A DNA stretch of 64,000 nt, taken from positions 1,488,001 through 1,552,000 of the forward strand of contig NZ_CP046913.1 of the NCBI RefSeq assembly GCF_009789675.1, written 5' to 3'. Origin of the DNA: Paraburkholderia acidisoli. Its GTDB lineage: Bacteria; Pseudomonadota; Gammaproteobacteria; Burkholderiales; Burkholderiaceae. Shown here in pieces: positions 61,152 through 64,000 of the stretch. The notes beneath the pieces are model-generated. The model was not told where the DNA came from, ran no database searches, and was given only the letters and a program-made list of their open reading frames with translations. Position numbers and translations under genes: made by a program. Every line of letters starts with the position of its first letter. Within the stretch, counting starts at the first letter, position 1.

Positions 61152-62075
61152 GTGGCGAGAGATGCGGGAAAGACGGCGCGTGTCGCCGTAGTCGGCAGCC
61201 TCAACATGGATCTCGTCGCGCGCGCGCCGCGCTTGCCGAGTCCCGGCGAAACGCTCGCGGGCAGCGCGTTCGCGCAGGTGCCGGGCGGCAAGGGCGGCAA
61301 CCAGGCTGTCGCGGCCGCACGGCTTGGCGCGGAGGTCTCGATGATCGGCCGCGTGGGCTCCGACAGCAACGGCGGCATCCTGCGCGCCGGTCTGACCGCC
61401 GAAGGTATCGACTGCGGCGGCCTCGAAACCTCGCAGCACGCGCCCACGGGCGTCGCGCTGATCGTGGTCGACGACGCGAGCCAGAACGCCATCGTCATCG
61501 TCGCGGGCAGCAACGGCGAAGTCACGCCGCGCACCATCGCGCGCCACGAAGCGGTGCTCGCCCAGGCCGACGTCGTGGTCTGCCAGCTCGAAACGCCTCT
61601 CGACGCCGTGGCGGCCGCGCTCCAGACCGCGCGCCGGTTCGGCAAGCTCACCATCCTCAATCCGGCGCCCGCCACCGGGCCGCTCCCCGCGGCATGGCTG
61701 CCGCTCATCGACTACCTCGTCCCCAACGAACTCGAAGCCGCGACGCTCACGGGCCTGCCCGCGAGCACGCCCGAGGACGCCGCGCGCGCCGCGCTCGCGC
61801 TGCGCGATGCGGGCGCGCGCAACGTGCTCGTGACGCTCGGCGCGCAAGGCGTCTGCGCGCTGCTCGACGGCACCGCGCCCACGCATCTGCCCGCGCCCAG
61901 CGTCCAGGCCGTGGATACCACGGCGGCGGGCGACACCTTCATTGGAGCGCTGGCCGCGCGTCTCGCGGCAGGCGAGGCGCCGCCGCGCGCGATTGCTTTC
62001 GCGCTGCGGGCCGCGTCGATTTCGGTCACGCGCGCGGGCGCGCAGCCTTCGATTCCCACGCTCGACGAGCTGTGA
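61152..62075 (+). CDS. rbsK: Ribokinase
   Basis: 307 residues. VGSLNMDLVARAPRLPSPGETLAGS and GGKGGNQAVAAARLGAEV are ribokinase signature 1, and DTTAAGDTFIGALAA carries the catalytic Asp. Translation starts at GTG 61152, with GAGGAG 8 bp upstream. It phosphorylates imported ribose to ribose 5-phosphate, completing the operon. Confidence 0.93.
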   Translation: MARDAGKTARVAVVGSLNMDLVARAPRLPSPGETLAGSAFAQVPGGKGGNQAVAAARLGAEVSMIGRVGSDSNGGILRAGLTAEGIDCGGLETSQHAPTGVALIVVDDASQNAIVIVAGSNGEVTPRTIARHEAVLAQADVVVCQLETPLDAVAAALQTARRFGKLTILNPAPATGPLPAAWLPLIDYLVPNELEAATLTGLPASTPEDAARAALALRDAGARNVLVTLGAQGVCALLDGTAPTHLPAPSVQAVDTTAAGDTFIGALAARLAAGEAPPRAIAFALRAASISVTRAGAQPSIPTLDEL

Positions 62076-62272
62076 AGCGGCGCAATTCGCACCAGCATCC
62101 GGGATCGTCTCGTTACTTCGTTTAGTTGTAAATACTTCCTACATTTCGTAGATCAATCCTCATACCGTATACATATTTCAAGTCCGCGAAATCGTGTGCC
62201 GTTAATGTCAGGCAAGGGTCAGCGCTCAACACCGGGCGACAACGTTCCTTCCATTGCAAGTACGGGACACAC

Positions 62273-64000
62273 ATGAAAAAGGGCATCAGCATCAAGGCGC
62301 GCATCGGCCTCACGATGGGTTTTCTCGCGGCGTTGATCGTCGCCATCAGCGCATTGGGGCTGCTCGGCCTCACGCGCTCGAACGACGCGTATCGCGATAC
62401 GTTCACGAATCAGATGCCCAGTTCGCACGCGGTCAATCTCGCGGAGATCTACGCGGCACGCGAGCGTCTCGCACTCGACCGCGCGGCGTTCCAGCTCGGC
62501 ACGCCCGACGCGGCCGCGACGCTCGATCGCGCGAAGGAGATGCGCGGCGTCTCCGACGAGTTCTGGAAGAAGTACATGGCGCTGCCGCGCGGCGCCGAGG
62601 AACAGCGCCTCGCGCAGGACGTGATCACGCAGCGCGACACGCTGCATCAGATCGCCGACCAGTTCGCGGCAACGGTCGCGGCCGGCGATCAGGCCAAGGT
62701 GCTCGAAGGCGCCAAGGCGCTCAAGAACGCCTACGACGGTCTCTCCAAGGCCGACGCAGCGCTCGACAAGCTGCAGATGGAGCAGGCCCGCAAGGGTTTC
62801 GAGGACGCGCAGGATGCGTTCGCCGAACTGCGCATCGCGGCGATCGTCGCGCTGCTGGTTGGCATTGGCGCGGCGGTGTTCTCGTTTCTCTCGCTGCGCC
62901 GCGCGATCGCGGAACCGCTCGGCGAGGCGCTGGGCGCGTTTCAGGCGATCGCCGCGGGCGACCTGCGCCGTCCCGTGGTGGTGCGCCGTCACGACGAAAT
63001 GGGCGAATTGCTGGGCGGCGTCGCGCAGATGCAGCGCAGCCTGACGGACACGGTGCGCTCGGTGCGTTCGGGCACCGAATCGATCGCCACGGCCACGCGC
63101 CAGATCGCGGCGGGCAACACCGACCTGTCCTCGCGCACCGAGGAGCAGGCGAGCGCGCTGCAGGAAACCGCATCGAGCATGGAAGAGCTGACCGGCACCG
63201 TGCGCCAGAACGCCGATAACGCCCGCCAGGCGAGCGCGCTCGCCGCGAACGCCTCGGAGATCGCCAACAAGGGCAATGCGGTGGTGAATCAGGTGGTCGG
63301 CACAATGGGCGACATCAACCAGAGTTCGGCCAAGATCGCCGAAATCATCACGATCATCGAAGGCATCGCGTTCCAGACCAATATTCTCGCGCTCAACGCG
63401 GCCGTGGAAGCGGCGCGCGCGGGCGAGGAAGGGCGCGGCTTCGCCGTGGTGGCGGGCGAGGTGCGCAGCCTCGCGCAACGCTCGTCGGCGGCGGCCAAGG
63501 AGATCAAGGGGCTCATCGACACCTCGGTCGAGCGCGTGCAAGCCGGGTCCGCCCTCGTGGACGAAGCGGGCCGCACGATGAACGAGATCATCGGCGCGGT
63601 GCAGCGCGTGACCGACATCATGGGCGAGATCGCGGCGGCGTCGCAGGAACAGTCGGGCGGCATCGAGCAGGTCGCGCGCGCCGTCACGCAGATGGACGAG
63701 GTGACGCAGCAGAACGCGGCACTGGTCGAGGAGGCGGCCGCCGCGGCGCAGTCGCTCGAAGACCAGGCGGGGCGTCTGCGCGAGGCGGTGTCCGTGTTCA
63801 CGCTCGACGAAGGCACGGTATCAACAGGATCGGCGGGGTTCAAGGCGGCGGCTGTGGCGCCGGTGAAGCCGCTCGGGCGTCCCGCTGCCGCTAGCGCCGT
63901 CAAGGCCGCCAGGCGGTCCGTGAGCGCGCCTGCGCCGCGATCGTCCGCCGCACCGGCCGCGAAGCCCGCTGCGAAGGTGGCGGAGCCAGTCATGGCCGCG
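62273..64000 (+). CDS. Methyl-accepting chemotaxis protein (3' end outside window)
   Basis: 576 codons are open to the right edge, so the C-terminus is missing. A first membrane helix (about 10-30) is followed by a periplasmic four-helix-bundle ligand domain (about 31-185), a second helix (about 186-206), HAMP, and the signalling hairpin with [20 protein letters not shown]. Methylation helices contain paired Glu/Gln residues. The tail after about 525 is Ala/Pro/Lys-rich. It is of Tar/Tsr type. Ribose or another attractant cannot be assigned. Confidence 0.93.
   Translation, partial: MKKGISIKARIGLTMGFLAALIVAISALGLLGLTRSNDAYRDTFTNQMPSSHAVNLAEIYAARERLALDRAAFQLGTPDAAATLDRAKEMRGVSDEFWKKYMALPRGAEEQRLAQDVITQRDTLHQIADQFAATVAAGDQAKVLEGAKALKNAYDGLSKADAALDKLQMEQARKGFEDAQDAFAELRIAAIVALLVGIGAAVFSFLSLRRAIAEPLGEALGAFQAIAAGDLRRPVVVRRHDEMGELLGGVAQMQRSLTDTVRSVRSGTESIATATRQIAAGNTDLSSRTEEQASALQETASSMEELTGTVRQNADNARQASALAANASEIANKGNAVVNQVVGTMGDINQSSAKIAEIITIIEGIAFQTNILALNAAVEAARAGEEGRGFAVVAGEVRSLAQRSSAAAKEIKGLIDTSVERVQAGSALVDEAGRTMNEIIGAVQRVTDIMGEIAAASQEQSGGIEQVARAVTQMDEVTQQNAALVEEAAAAAQSLEDQAGRLREAVSVFTLDEGTVSTGSAGFKAAAVAPVKPLGRPAAASAVKAARRSVSAPAPRSSAAPAAKPAAKVAEPVMAA

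Overview
The window is GC-rich (roughly two thirds G+C), very dense in genes, and has codon use, short intergenic gaps and gene families typical of a betaproteobacterium of the Burkholderiaceae (Burkholderia/Paraburkholderia/Caballeronia group). It looks like ordinary chromosome: I see no insertion sequence, integrase, phage gene, tRNA, rRNA or CRISPR array. About 62 protein genes can be supported. The first gene (an 8-oxoguanine deaminase-like amidohydrolase) and the last (a chemoreceptor) are cut by the window edges.

Layout. 1-7.4 kb: purine-type amidohydrolase, a divergent LysR regulator and a complete BMP-family ABC importer (ATPase, two permeases, binding protein). 7.5-14.1 kb: dodecin, a beta-hydroxyacid dehydrogenase, the ABC-F factor YbiT, an unknown periplasmic protein, a nitronate monooxygenase, OmpW and a DUF1289 protein. 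14.4-18.9 kb: the polyamine importer potFGHI with a recognisable promoter, an intercistronic hairpin and a terminator. 19.0-24.7 kb: a 43-residue membrane peptide candidate, a methyltransferase, a Baeyer-Villiger-type monooxygenase, a TPR membrane protein behind pspA, and a ribbon-helix-helix protein. 25.2-29.3 kb: penicillin-binding protein 1A, then a poorly coding stretch with two clusters of DnaA-box-like sequences around one small orphan gene, and a YfiM-like protein. 29.4-37.7 kb: a tripartite RND efflux operon with a divergent TetR regulator, plus small proteins. 37.9-43.1 kb: a CLC channel with CBS domains, a glutathione transferase, and a YeiH-type exporter with a divergent LysR regulator.

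43.1-48.5 kb is a five-gene operon (epimerase, kinase, MFS transporter, reductase, LacI repressor) that matches the Pseudomonas 2-ketogluconate (kguEKTD/ptxS) system. An 18-bp perfect palindrome, very close to the published PtxS operator, lies 50 bp before its first gene. 48.6-55.5 kb: a YhfC-type membrane protease, small conserved proteins, a Spy/CpxP-like protein, an Lrp regulator followed by a saccharopine/lysine dehydrogenase-like gene, a P-loop kinase, a lipoprotein and CorA. 55.7-62.1 kb: a full ribose operon rbsBACRK, again with a central-CG palindrome of the LacI type before the first gene. 62.3 kb to the end: a methyl-accepting chemotaxis protein.

Most of the window is nutrient uptake (purines, polyamines, 2-ketogluconate, ribose), efflux and envelope maintenance. 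The most unusual material is non-coding: the DnaA-box-like clusters with an exact 22-bp repeat and a large dyad (27.95-28.72 kb), the PtxS-type and RbsR-type operators, an FNR/Anr-like box placed exactly as expected for an activator at ompW, and an Lrp-type inverted repeat at 51.9 kb.
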